From Symsagittifera roscoffensis (lineage: Eukaryota; Xenacoelomorpha; Acoela; Convolutidae): DNA of 64,000 nt. This document shows, in pieces, positions 1 through 12,900 of this stretch. Below the pieces are notes generated by a model. It was given only the letters and a program-made list of their open reading frames with translations, ran no database searches and was not told where the DNA came from. Each line of letters begins with the position of its first letter. Within the stretch, counting starts at the first letter, position 1. The position numbers were made by a program, and so were the translations under genes. The stretch covers positions 50,403,581 to 50,467,580 of the forward strand of contig NC_087066.1 of assembly GCF_963678635.1 (NCBI RefSeq). Reading direction: 5' to 3'.

Positions 1-1473
1 TGAAATCGATGTTTTCCTTGCCGTACTGCTGCCTTTGTGACTTAAAAAAAAAACAAATTTATGCTTGTTTTGACTTCATTTTTACCCTTGTAGCTTCTTT
101 GGTTTTCATGCAGAAAAGTTCAATCTCCATCAATTAGCTACTAAATTAATTCCATTTTTTTGGGCTATTCATACTTACTAAATTGAAGTCTCGCATACAA
201 TTTGATAAGATCTTGGGTCAACACTAAATCTCACGCACGAAGATACCTACACCTCCGCCCATTTTCTTCCTATCACTACTCTCGATGTTTTTTGTATCCT
301 TCTAATAAGCACAATAATTTAAGATACTCCAGTTTCAAACATGTTTCCGTTGCACATATTCATGGAGTTGTTCAATCTGAACCTGCAACTCATCGACTTT
401 TTTCTAATAGAGCGAATAATTTGAAGTAAAACAATATTTTTGGTATTTTTTGTTTCTCCTAGCCTGCATGATTTGATATAAAAATTAAGTAGAGCTATCT
501 TCGCTTGACCCAGTTTGTATTCTGCCCTAAAGTTCAATTTTTCAATAATTATTTTGTTGTACCACTAATTTTTGAAGTAACCTTATGCTGCAGGTTGCTA
601 CTATGCAAAATTTACCTTTAAGATTTTTTTCTTTGTTAATTTGTTTTTACGAAGCACTTTCCTTGCACAATCACAAGGATGCATCGTATCAGTGATTTCA
701 AGAACCCCTGCTCTGGCTCTAAAGCTGCAAATCACAGCGAGCCAGAACGCCCTGCGTAGTCACAGGAAGGCTGAAAAAACTGCTCTTCCTATGTTCAATT
801 TAGTCACCTAAAATAAAAAAAACGCTATTCGCTTTGCAAACTAAAACCAAAAAAACGCAGATTTTCTTTCTGGTGTATTATAAAAAAAAAACAAAAAAAG
901 AAATCGAAGCCTAGCAGTTTGGGTTCTTTTTCAATAGGTGCTAATGGTTATTAAGTTTCAAGTACGTTACGAATTCGACGAAAAAAAAATTTTGCATAGT
1001 TTCAAATCAGTTCCTGCCGAGTTCGTCTTTCATAATATCTTCTCTTTAAAAAAAACAGGTTTTTTTCAGTTTATCTTGGTCATTTATATAGTTGACTTTA
1101 ACAAATTTTCGTTTATTTTTAGTGTCATTGATGGCCACTGATACAACGCAGTTATTGGTAACCGTCCTCATTGCACGTTTCGCCGCCTGTGCTCTTATTT
1201 CGGCTTCCGTTGCAGGAAGTCGTTAAAACACATTTTTTATTGGGTTTTTTTATTTCGCAGAATTCGTCTCGCGTGAAATACTCTATCTTTGTCCGAAAAA
1301 TTCTAAAATTTGCTTATCACACTCAGAAAGATACCATGAGTGTTTATTGGTAGTACTTGGCATGCTTTTATTTTTTGTGTTTCAGCGTTATTCTCAAAAA
1401 CTACCAAAAATTCGCAGTGTTTCCTCAGAGGCGTCTGAAACTCTCTTAGCATCAAACAACGGGCTTAGAATAA
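1..1473. other. No gene recognised; AT-rich, possibly intron
   Basis: Only short frames without family resemblance. One hairpin lies near 711-750 with arms TCTGGCTC/GAGCCAGA. If 1474-1713 is a first exon this stretch is its first intron. Confidence 0.4.
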
Positions 1474-1713
1474 CTACACAGTTTTTGCTAGTACACCGTT
1501 TTTGGGTCTTGGACAATCATCCATGTTTGTTTTTTGCTTTTTCTGTAGAAGTTCAATCCGTTTTTGTTGTTCCTCAGTCAGGGCTCTTGGTTTAACAACC
1601 TCGTTTAATACATCAACTATTTTATCCCCCTCAACTCGATTTGTACTCACGGATACCCCTCCTTGCTGGTCACTAAGGACGGCATCCATGGTGTCGTCCA
1701 CGATTGGTGCCAT
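1474..1713 (-). CDS. Possible first coding exon of an unrecognised gene
   Basis: ATG-led frame beginning MAPIVDDTMDAVLSDQQGG with a charged, probably helical middle (RALTEEQQKRIELLQKKQK). It runs open for 79 codons to a TAG; several GT dinucleotides near the end (for example after AAAACG or AACT) could be donors. It could continue in exons beyond the left edge. The acidic then coiled-coil-like composition is unlike the surrounding low-complexity frames, which is the main reason to list it. Function not recognised. Confidence 0.4.
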   Translation of the reverse strand: MAPIVDDTMDAVLSDQQGGVSVSTNRVEGDKIVDVLNEVVKPRALTEEQQKRIELLQKKQKTNMDDCPRPKNGVLAKTV

Positions 1714-2760
1714 AGCTTCTTGAATGTTCGTTTACAAAAAAATATAAGCAAAGCTTTAAACAAACTAAACTTTTCAATCTTTAAAGGTCTTCAGAAAAAA
1801 TTCAAATTTCAGTTCAAATTCATGCTTATTTGTTGAAAATCAACCGACTGTTTCGCAACCTCAACGTCAAAAGACTGTTTCTCAATCTCAACGTCATCGT
1901 CAACGTTATAGTGGTAATGCGTGGTAAAGCATAGTGGTAAGGCGTTCACTTTGTGATCGTAAGATCGTGTAATCGATCCCCTGCCACGGCAATGATAGTG
2001 TTTGAGAACGAACTCTCACTTGACCTCCAGCCTCAGGTCTACCACAGCCTGACCAATTTCGGCTGCAATAGTGGTACCACGTGATAGTTCTAGACGCAAA
2101 AAAAAACGACCTTGAGTCGCAAAAAAAGAGCTTGGCTCAACAAATTAACTCAGTCAGGAATGTGAGGAAATAGGAGAACTTCAGTATGCTTAGACAAGCT
2201 GCAAAGCCTTTGGTAGATCCTCTGCGAATCGCAGGAACGACAATTATTATTATACTTCTTAGTTTCCCACATATATTTTTGACGTCGTTTAAATGAAGCA
2301 TTTTCTCTGTAATTCAAACTGCGGTAAAACATTTCTTCTTTCTGCATTTTTGCCAGTTTCGAGAAAACTTAGTTTAAAATTTCTGCTTCCAAATTTCCAA
2401 AAAAAAGAATAAAATAGCCGTTTCAATGCTAAAAATTTTGGGTGAAAAATGTTTGATTGTTTGAGCAACAATTACTGGCGAAGTAAAATTTTAGGCTGCT
2501 AGCACAACGACCATTTTTTTTTCAATTTGAATTCTCCAAATTTTTAACCAAGTTACAACCAGACAGGAAACATTTATGTCCTGGCTACAATTTTTTTTGT
2601 TTTCACGTAATAATGCATTTCATATCGTACAACCATTCACATGGCAAAATTTTTTTGACCATTTTTTACCATAAATTTGATAAATTAAATCAGAAACCAT
2701 ATTTGATATATGAACACTTAATATGAGGTTAATGGACATTTTAAAAAGTGATATACAATT
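1714..2760. other. Intergenic stretch downstream of gene A
   Basis: Between the gene A stop and the putative exon at 1713. Contains a tRNA-derived SINE (1914-2172) and otherwise unremarkable AT-rich sequence; it probably includes the promoter of the left-edge gene. Confidence 0.45.
1914..2172 (+). repeat. tRNA-derived SINE, copy 1
   Basis: Shares about 250 bp with 7628-7885. The first 70 bp look tRNA-like: an A-box-like AGCATAGTGGTAAG and a B-box-like AATCGATCCCC, followed by a non-tRNA body (CTCACTTGACCT, TGGTACCACGT, GACCTTGAGTCGCAAAAA) and a shared tail AGTCAGGAATGTGAGGA. Confidence 0.7.
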
Positions 2761-2766
2761 TTTATT
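2761..2766 (-). promoter_or_regulatory. Polyadenylation signal AATAAA overlapping stop, gene A
   Basis: The stop codon and signal read TGAATAAA, so the last base of TGA is the first A of AATAAA. If used, the 3' UTR would be only about 15-30 nt. Gene B has the same arrangement. Confidence 0.5.
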
Positions 2767-2945
2767 CATTGTCTTTGATCTTTGCCGTATAACTCTTTGA
2801 TGAATCCGGACAACTCCTCGACATTACTCATCGTCCAGATCTGCTTCGCATTCAAAGGATCGCAGTGCTCCAAGTTGAGGGATCTTCTGTCCTGTCCGAC
2901 AGTCAAACACATTGCAGATGTCTTGTGAACAATCTGTTTCGTTTC
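2766..2945 (-). CDS. GALNT: Gene A exon 11: lectin gamma repeat and stop
   Basis: Acceptor TTTAG, 59 codons and TGA. Encodes [37 protein letters not shown] matches the QxW core, but the CLD Asp is replaced by Thr (CLT). An AATAAA overlaps the stop. Confidence 0.92.
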   Translation of the reverse strand, partial: ETKQIVHKTSAMCLTVGQDRRSLNLEHCDPLNAKQIWTMSNVEELSGFIKELYGKDQRQ

Positions 2946-3861
2946 CTAAAAATGGAAAAATAGCAAGTATAATATTTTATTCGAGTGCACGTTCATCTTG
3001 AAAGGAGGGGGGGGGGCAAATATTTTCAACATTGTTTGGGTAACATCTTTTTGTGGATTTAAAATAGGTTTTGGACAAAATTGCTTTCAGTGTGCTCTAT
3101 CTCCGCAAATTTAGTAGATATTAAGGCCTATAGAGCGTTTATTGAAAAAAGTTCGGTCAGACAAAACTTGGTGTCGTGAAAAATTGCCAAAAAAGAAAGC
3201 TTTTGGGTGCCAATCTTTTTCATTTTAAAATTTAATTCTGGCAATAGCTTTTCGGTCGGCCAAAAAACTCAATGTCAATCATTTAGATAAAGTGTCTTTT
3301 TCTGTCGCTTCATTGAAGTTCTGTACCATCAAATCAAAAGATTGAAACCACAGAGATTTCTAACAATTTACATTTAAGCTGTAATTTTTGTAAGTGTAAA
3401 CTCAAAAGCTCAGACTATTTTGTTTGTCTGCGATAGATTTTTTTTGTATAAAAAAAGACGAATTTTTTCGTATCTTAAATAGAAATTTTACATCATTTCT
3501 TAAAGATTTTTTGCGCCCTAACGAACATATGAAACGATTGTCCAATTCAAAATATATTTTTTTAAATTGTCAATAAATTTTTCACAAGTTGTCCTCTAAT
3601 TAGCAACCCTCGAAAATTTTTTACTGAAAACAGACATAATTTCTATAAAAATTTCACATGCACAATTTTAAGCATCTAATGGAAATGAACTGCAAAAAAA
3701 ACGCAGATGTCACGTAACTCCTTTTTCTATCCTTTTTCGTCCTTTTTCAAAAAAGTTGGACACAACTTAAGGAATCAAATCGCCCCATAGCACGTCTCAT
3801 TTTATGTTCATTTGAATGTAAGTTTTCACCTTCGTGCAATTATTTTTCTAAGAGTGCGGTC

Positions 3862-3901
<40 letters not shown>

Positions 3902-6900
3902 AGCATACACTTGCACCAGACACTCAAACGTCTTTCTTTCATCGTATGTATAGGTTACTATATCTGCCTTGTACCTTTTCGTCGTATATCCAATACTGGT
4001 TGCCCCCCTGCAGATGACATGGCCAGAGAAGCACATTGTGTTTCTTGTTAGTGCTGTCACCGTCTAGACACAAGTTGTCCTTTCGGATCTCGTGACGTCG
4101 GGTGAATGCAAACACCTAAGTAGAGATGCATGATTTTTCTTGATGTTAAGGAGTGCTGATAAAATACTGTTGTTTTTCCTTGTTACAATCAAAACATCAG
4201 TCGCTTCATTTGCAAGAAGTCTGTTCATTTTGAGAATTGACCACAAGGCTTTGCTCATTTCACAGGCCAAAGGTCAACTCTGTAGGTCATATAGGTCGCT
4301 TCATTCTCGTTAAGACCATTTATCCACGAGGGAAAAGACCAACATTCGAGCTGTACCGCTCATCACGGCGAATGATTAAATTGAATGCGGATTCCTGTAT
4401 AGAGAGTATCTTTCCCTCAGAATTAGTAAAAAGCTAACAGCTTAAAGTCTTAAAAGTAAGGGGGAAAAATATTTCTTAAAGCTTAAGCTTTTTGTTTTTC
4501 TACTAATTCTTTTAGAAAGATACTCTATACAGGAGTTTCTAATCAATTCAGCTGCTGATTTTGAGCAAAATTGTGATGGCGTAAAGATCGATTTTGCAAA
4601 AATGAGTTAAGAAAATGCTGTAAAAATACTATAAAAATGTACTTGGTGTCCACCCTTGTAGTGACAGCCAGAAACTCCTGCTGGTTTCTCAGCCTTATGT
4701 CCCATTGTGTCCACACATAGACTCGTTGCTGGGTTTTTGATCTAGATTCAAACATACAAAATACAAAATAGTTCTGTTCACTTTTAAAAGTGACAATGGT
4801 TCGTTGCATTAAGTATGGCACAGTTCAGCAGCTATGGACCAACTATCAAAGACATGCAGTTGAATTGTTTAATCTAAGTTTCTACGGTTGATTTTTTCAA
4901 ATACCAAATAATTACACTCAGATCACAGAAACCCGAAAAAAAACGAATAAGTTAAACAGTTTTTTTGTGTCAGACGAAAGCAGGGGCGGTTTGAATAGGA
5001 GAAGGGGGCGTCCACCCTTTTACCTCTCAGGGATTTGACCCTCTGATCGAGCAAAGTGTCTTTGATACCACTCAATCGTTTTCCATTTTAGAAAAATTAC
5101 TCTAAGCAACCCTAGGAAAACTACTCTAAAAAGCGCCTTTGCCGCTAAAATATAGTAATTGTGGCGAAACGTCATCATATGGTCTCAAATACTAGCGTCA
5201 TTTTTGGTCGGTTTCTCAAAATTTTTCCGGCTTCAGACATTTATTTTGAAATAGAATCTTAGTAGTGTATTGGAGAAGCTCGGAAAATAATTTTGATTGG
5301 CCTAAAAAGCTCCAAAAACATGTAAGAATTTTTTTCGGAAATTTCACAGGGGGCGTTAAACATGCCGGAGTACAACAAAAAATGTGTTCAATAGTGCCAA
5401 AAATTGACGATATTTCAAAACTTTGAGTTCTGTTTAAGAATTGCTTGCAATTTTGCGTGAATACTATTATGTTTTGTAGCGAAACCGAGAAGAAACTCAA
5501 TTTGCTGAGTTAATTGTTTGTTCAGAAATGTTTGTGGCGCCACGCGGGGAACTGCGGAATGTTTGTTTGTTTAGCAAGCGAAATCAATTAAAATGGCAAG
5601 TTGTGTCTTTTCAACTTCTGTCGATTTGAATTTATTTACTTGTCAGTGATTTGGGATGATTAAAAACAATATGTAAAATAATTTTCTGTATTGTTGAACA
5701 ACATTTAACTTTTTTTTGGCACTTTTGTACTGCCACACCCACAGTGATAAGCACCCAACCTGAACACGGATTTCTTCAATTATATTCCCCCTTTTTGCAA
5801 ATCTCATATGCTTAACCGTTGATTTATTTCTTTAGGGAGGATATTCGATAAACTTTGGAAAACTCTTACATAACCCAGGTTGTATACACGGAGAGTGAAT
5901 CCAGACTCAGGCCAGACATTGTCCAAATACCATTGGAAGCTCTTGCACTGCAGTTTGGCTCGCAGGGCTTGTCTATCCGAGACGTCTCCAAAGTCAATGT
6001 GTTTTGTTTCTGAAAGTAAATAGGAATCGCCTTGGCGGATACGGTTCATTTTTTAAAACTTATAAGTAGGAGTTTTTTAATTATAACAAGAGTGCTCGTA
6101 TCAGGGCAAAGCCCTGAATGTTCCGACTGCCTTTTAAGGTGTATGGAGCAGTAATAAAATTTAGAAAATATACGAAATTTAAAAAAAATGAAACATTTCT
6201 TTAAAATTTTTTTATGAAAACCATCACCCCACACGCCATATACAGTACAAAAGAATCTAATTTGCTCCTTGTAACAAACCAGTAATGACAAATAGGCTTC
6301 TTTCAACCAATTTGGAACGATTTCTAAGACGGATTAACTCTCCGCTTACGCGTTAATAGCGCGAAATACATCGCGCGTTAATTGTCCCAAATTGGCCAAA
6401 ATGGCAATCTTTAAACCCCCAAAACCTTAATGATCCCCAAAACCGAAAAATGATCACAGGTAAAATATCTTTCCAAATTTAAGCTCAGGACAACAATAGC
6501 TTTCGAATGATATGAAAAAATTCCGTCAAAAATGGCTAGTTAAAAAGTCGAAATTAGTCTGAAGAAAAAAAACCCACCCCGGGCACAAATATTCCGTTAC
6601 TTTCGTATCGAAAGTCGGAACAACTATTCCGCAAACGTATGAAAATATATTTTTGAAATAAAATGTGTCCAACCATTTTTTGTTCAAAAGTAGAAATTAT
6701 AAAAATTTCGTTTTGTAAATGGATTTTTTTCACCCGCTCTTCGCTAAGTTGAAAATTGAGTCAGAATAGCAAAACTTCAGACTAGTTTTTTCAATACTTA
6801 GAAGTTTTTTGATTCTTTTTGAGGGCTCTTACTTACAATTTAGACGGAAAGATAACTTTCAACTAACTACTGAAAAGAATTTAAAATTATATAGTCGATG

Positions 6901-9900
6901 GCTTATGAGCATTTTTCTCGGCACCTAGTTTGCTTGAAAAATCCACACAAGCTCTAGTACACCTCCCCCCCCCACCTCCCTCATCCGAATAATCTCACTT
7001 CTACATTTAAAAAAAGCCATAATCTATGAATATCATTCACAATTTGAACTATGGATATCTTTGCTGTTTTCATTTCAGAGTGAGAAAACCAAAACTCGAT
7101 CTCATTATAGGTTTTTAGGGAGCCCTATTTTTCATCAAACTCAAAATTTCTGAGGCGAGCAAAATTCTAAATGAGCTTTCAGAATGAGATTCGTTTAAAG
7201 GGCTCTTTTCTTAATTAATAGCATCCTGTGCTAAAACTGATCCTGGTTAGTGATTTTTGTGGCTTTTAGAATAAAGTACTGCTTTGCTTCAATGGAGGTA
7301 TCGATATCGCGATAGTTGAAGATCAGTTGGCTTACCTGGGACCACATACATCCAGAAGAACCTATATTCATCCATCCACACTTCGGCCAGGCGTCTGTTG
7401 TTCCTGTTCAGGATGCTGGCCACGCCCCCTGGCCACGAGTAGGGCGAGGCATTTCGGAACACGTGACCAACATGTGAACAAGGAGAGATCTTGATGCGAC
7501 CTCCGCATTGCCAAATCTAAACAAGAACTGGGGTTTTTTGTTTAACCTACACCAATCGAAAAATTTTGTGACAAAAACTGGATTACAAAAATCAAGGCAT
7601 TATTTTTAAAATCGAGGCATTTAGCATTAGAGGCACTTAGCATAGTCGTAAAGCGTTCAATTTGAAACCGTCAGATCGCGTATTCGATCCCATGCCATGG
7701 CAATGATAGTGTGTGAGGACGATCTCTCACTTGACCTCTAGATTCAGGGTCTACCACAACCTGACCAAATTTGGCTGCAATAGTGGTACCACGTAAAAGT
7801 TCTAGACGCAAAAAAACGGCCTTGAGTCGCAAAAAAACAGCTTCGCTCAGCAAAATAACACAGTCTGGAATGTGAGGAGATAATACAAATGGACAGGCAG
7901 GGGCGGATGTAGGTTTTTCTCTTTTTCTCGAGGGGGAAAATTTTGACGACCTTTTTTTTTTTTAGGTCGACCAAATTGATTTTTCGAGCTCTCCCAAGGC
8001 ACTGTTTTGCCCCTATTTTCGCAAAATTATCTGCGCCGCAGGCAAATTTTGAAAAAACAGTAAAAAAACCGTTTTTGGGCACTTTTTGAAAAATTTTGGT
8101 AAAAAAAATCGCGTTTTTTTGGCGCGCGCTCCCCCTCAAAGTTAGTATATATTGGCGCCAAAGGCGCCTTTAGAAAAATTTTAGGGTCGGTCGGCCAAAA
8201 ATGGATTTCTGAAAAAGTATCAAAGGGGGGACATTATTATTAAACTTGATTCCAACAGGTTAAAATGCAGAAGTTTTTAAGATTATTGCATCAGAAAGGC
8301 GGCTCTTGTAGGAATGTTGCTGTCAAACTCTTTCGCGATAACTACGAAAAACCTTTGCGAAATAAAAATGAGTTGTTGTATCCCGGATAAAATTAATGTT
8401 TTATAGCAAAATTGAGATTCACCCTGAATGATATTTCGACATTCTCTGCTCCCCACACATCCATGCCATCATCGTATCTTCCCAGCTCCTCAAAGTATGA
8501 CTTGTCTATGGAGAACAGGCCACCTGCCATTGTGGGCGATCTGGACGGGAAGAAACACAGAGCAAGCTTAGTTCTATAAATCCTCTGATCATTCGGCTTT
8601 TCTACTGTCGACCCACCAGCCCAGCCTCCTAATAAATTCTTCAATGAATCTATCCATAGCTTTTTTTTGGGGGGGGGGGGCTTCAGTCGAAGAGTTGATT
8701 TTTCGTCCGTGAAAAACTTGGGCAGACCTGTTCACATTTTCTTTTGTTGGAGGTAATTTTAGCCAATCAGATTAGAGCATTATGAACAAACTTTCAAAGT
8801 AAAAGAAACATCTGTTTTGGGTGGTACGACAAAAAAGACCCTATAGCTAGCTTAAATTTCTTCGGCTGGCTTAAAAGTTTCATTCGTACTCAATGGATAA
8901 ACTGTTGTCGCCAGCTATTCTCCGCTTCTCCCTCTCTGGCATGGGGAACCAGTTGAAGGTGAGACTCCACTCGAAACCCCCCACCTGCAACAGGCCAGTG
9001 CCCATGCTAGCATAGTTGAAGGTGTTTAGGTTTATGTTGCCTATCACCGGAGTCATCACTGTCGTCCTAAAAAACTACTTTAAGCCAGCTTGTTTATAGT
9101 CTAGAATTGTTTTTGCTAAAAGCAAATCTATGCGGTTTCCGAGTTATTTTTTTTTACTAAAAAATATTCCTGCTAGGGTTTGCTTTCTGAAAAACAAAAA
9201 TAAACAATACAAAATGTTGCAACTTTTTTTGTAAGATTTGCTTCATTTGAAAGAATTTAGCAAGGTTTGATTTGTAAATAAAAGATCAAGCCCTGTACTT
9301 GGAATTCAATTTTTTCAAAATTAATGCGATTAAAGCTACTATAGCGGGAGAAGTTTTGGGGTTCGGGTTCGGGTTTTTTACACGCAAAATTAGTAAACAC
9401 GTAAGATAGAATCAATTTCTATAAAATATTCAAACCTTTCGAGCAACAGTGCAAGAATCTTGATAAATTTCTTGGTGTCAAAAACGGTTTGAAACTTTCG
9501 TGCATTGGTCGTCTAATATAACGCAACGAAAGGATGAAATTGAGTCCTTCATTCTAATGTTTTAGCTAAAGGTTATCAAATTTTATAACTGTATTTTTAT
9601 ACCATCTCAACAATTGACCTCTATGAAAAACGACAAAAATTCTAGCAACCGAGTCAATCAAAAAGATTTTAAAAAAATTGACGCTTGAGATTCAAAAGAA
9701 AACAAGACTGCTCGTATCAGGGCGAAGCCCTGAAAGTTCCGACTGCCTTTTAACGTTTAGAGAGCAGTAATAACAAAAACGACATAAAAAAATAAATGAA
9801 ATGAAATAAAATGAAAAAAAAAAATTTTCTCTAAAATTTGAAGATTTTTGTATGAAAATCATCCCCCACACGCCATATAAAGCACAAAATAATAAATTTT

Positions 9901-12900
9901 ACTCCTTGTACCAAATCAATTATGGCAAAAAAGCTTCTTTCAACCAATTTGGATCGGTTTCTAAGACGCATTAAGTCTCCGCTTACACGTTAATAGCGCG
10001 AAATATATCGCGCGTTAATTGTCCCAAATTGGCCAAAATGGCAATCTTTAAACCCCCAAAACCTTAATGATCCCCAAAACCGAAAAATGATCACAGGTAA
10101 AATATCTTTTCAAATTTAAGCTCAGCTTTCGAATGATATAAAAAAAATTCCGTCAAAAATGGCTAGTTAAAAAGTCGAAATTTGTCTGAAGAAAAAAAAA
10201 ACCCCTCCCGAGCATAAGTGTTCCGTTACTTTCGTATCGAAAAACGGAACAACAAAGCTGTTTGTATCAAAGCAAAAAGCTGAATGGTCTCTCTACTCTT
10301 TCAGATACCTGAAGTAAATATTGTTTGGAAAAATCTTCAAAAAAATTATAGAAAAAACTATGTTCCCGCACTTCTCCCACACAAAATGTCACGCAGAGTT
10401 TATTTCATCTAGTAACAAGATATTTGGAACAGTTAAACTGCCCCAAGTTTATTTAGATTGCAATGATTCCACGCGCACACACTACGCGTTAGCAATGAAC
10501 TAGAAAAAGGTGCGTGTTTCTTTCAAATATTTACAAAAAAAATAAGCAGCCAAATATCTACATATACATCAGCTAAGAAAATAAAGTCTATAACCCTATT
10601 TTTGTTTGAAACTTGATTTTAAACAATTTTTTTCTGGTACTACCAATTGCAATTTTGGAGAGCTTGACAAGCAATTGATTTTGACTTGATTTTAAAAAAT
10701 TTAAAGTCTGGTCCAAAAAAAATCGAGTTTGAATAATTTTTTGAGTGTTTAGTCTTTTTTCCTTCACAAATGTATATTTTTCTTCTTATCTAGAACTGAT
10801 CATTTATTATTTTGAATGGATAATGGAGAACTTTCGCTTTTGTTTGAACTACTATTAATGACAAAAAGTACCTGTCTAGAGCAATTTCAGCCAGTAGTGG
10901 TTCAAGCCAACCCCTGGATGCCTCGCAGTGACTGTCCAGAAAAGTGAGTACCTTTCCCTTGGCCACATCTGCACCCGCCAGTCTGGCCCTGATTAGACCT
11001 TGTCTCTTAGGAAGCCGAATCACAAACACGTGAACAGGTAGCTTCGCCAGTTTCTCGTCCAGGGGACTGTGTAAGTATTCTGGAGCAATTTTATTATAAC
11101 TTATTTTTTCTTGCATCTTACACAAGGTGGAAGTCTTCGGTTAGTGTTCGTTTTTCGTGCATATAAATTGGCTAGAAATGACATTTGAAGCTTCCACGAT
11201 AAAAAATCATGACTACGAAATCGACTGTGTTCAGTTTGCAATTAGCCTGAATTATAGCTCAAACAAGGCTCCAAAAAAACTTAATTTGCAATTAGCCCGA
11301 ACTAAAAAAGCTCTAGAAACCCTGCATGATTGACAACTTTTCTATTCAAAATATCTGTTTTTGCAACAAAAATTATTTTAACATTATTGAAATGATCTCC
11401 GACGTTTCAAAAAAATTATTGTTCGAAATTTTTTTGAAGTTAACAGTTGACCTGACCTCTGCCCTCGCTGAAGTCGTCGACTAGGATGATCTCCTTCAGC
11501 AAGTGTCTGGGAGTCCTGTTGATGACACTGTAGATTGTGCGGAGTAGTGTGCACTCTGCCTCGTTGTGGAACACTATGATCACACTCGTGTCCGGCAAAT
11601 CCACTGGGTACTCGTGCTGTTTACACCTGAACAGAAATAAATTCGATGTTTTTATTCAATTTCGACCCGATTGCAACAGATGGGGATAATTTGTTACCAG
11701 GTACAAATTTTTTATATGCTAGACCGTTAAAATTTAGTCCTTATTTGGATATTTTTCGTTGAGTATAGTTGGAAGCAGAGTTAAAGAACTTCGACAAACG
11801 CCTCCTTACTACAGCTTATCATCGATATAAAACGATTAAAAGGGTTATCTACATTCACCAGTGGTTTAAGTGTGGGAGGCGGACGCACCCCCCCCCCCCC
11901 CCGCCTTCAGGGACTCGACCCCCTGCCGACTCAAAAGATCCCCCTTTGTACTATTTTGAGTTATCCATGTTTGGCTGACTGGCACAAAATTTTTTCTTAA
12001 GGCGCCTTTGGCGCCGATAATTATTTAAATTTTGAGGGGGGAGCGCGCGCCGAAAGAACGCAATTTTTTCTAAACAGATTTTTCAGAAAGGCTTTTTTTG
12101 GCCTAGTTTTTCAAAAATTTGGCTGCGGCGCACAAAATTTGGTCAAATGGGGTCTTTAAAGTGATATGGAAGAGCTCAGAAAATCAACTTGGTCGACCTA
12201 AAAAAAGGGTTGACAAAATTTTTGAAATTTTTTGAAAATCCCCCCCTCGAGAAAATCCTAGATCCGCCCCTGTCTACATTGTTTTGCTATGCTATTGTTC
12301 CGACGACTAAAACTTCCGACCTTGTACTTTTCCTCGCAATCTCATTTACCACGTCAGATGGTTCGTGTGATATTCCAATAAACGCTTTCAGTCGTATAAA
12401 AAACTTTTTTTCAGTCGTGATTCAGTCAAATTTTACGATTAAAAAAACTGTTTTGTTTCTGTGTCTAGATAAACATGGTAAGATTTTTTGCTTTTTAATC
12501 AATTTAAAAAGAGTAAAACCAGTAAGTCACTAGCAAACAGAGCAAATTTCACCATCTCTGTGAAAAGCTTAAATTATGTTTTCTGAGCATGTTCTATAAA
12601 AAATCATAATCTGATTGATTTAGTTAATGATACCTAATTGTTTTAGTACTAGTTAGTTGCTTATTCTATTAAAACCGTTAATTTCAAGTGTTTGAAGTTC
12701 TAATTGAAAATACTCAATGCAATTGTAGCATCAGTTTTGCCACTTATAATCAATTTCCGACAATTTCAATTGAATCTCCGGACATTTTCAAAGGGCTCGC
12801 TTTGAGGGGCGAGCTCGGGAAATTAAAAAGTGTACCACCCAATGGAATGCTCGTAGTTCAAAGTTACGACACTCAGTTTCGTCCAATTGGTCCTCAGCTT

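Noticed and set aside
1347-1723. Two plus-strand frames opposite the left-edge exon
   Set aside because: Composition is Phe/Ser/Cys-rich and reads as the complement of the acidic, Gln/Lys-rich minus frame.
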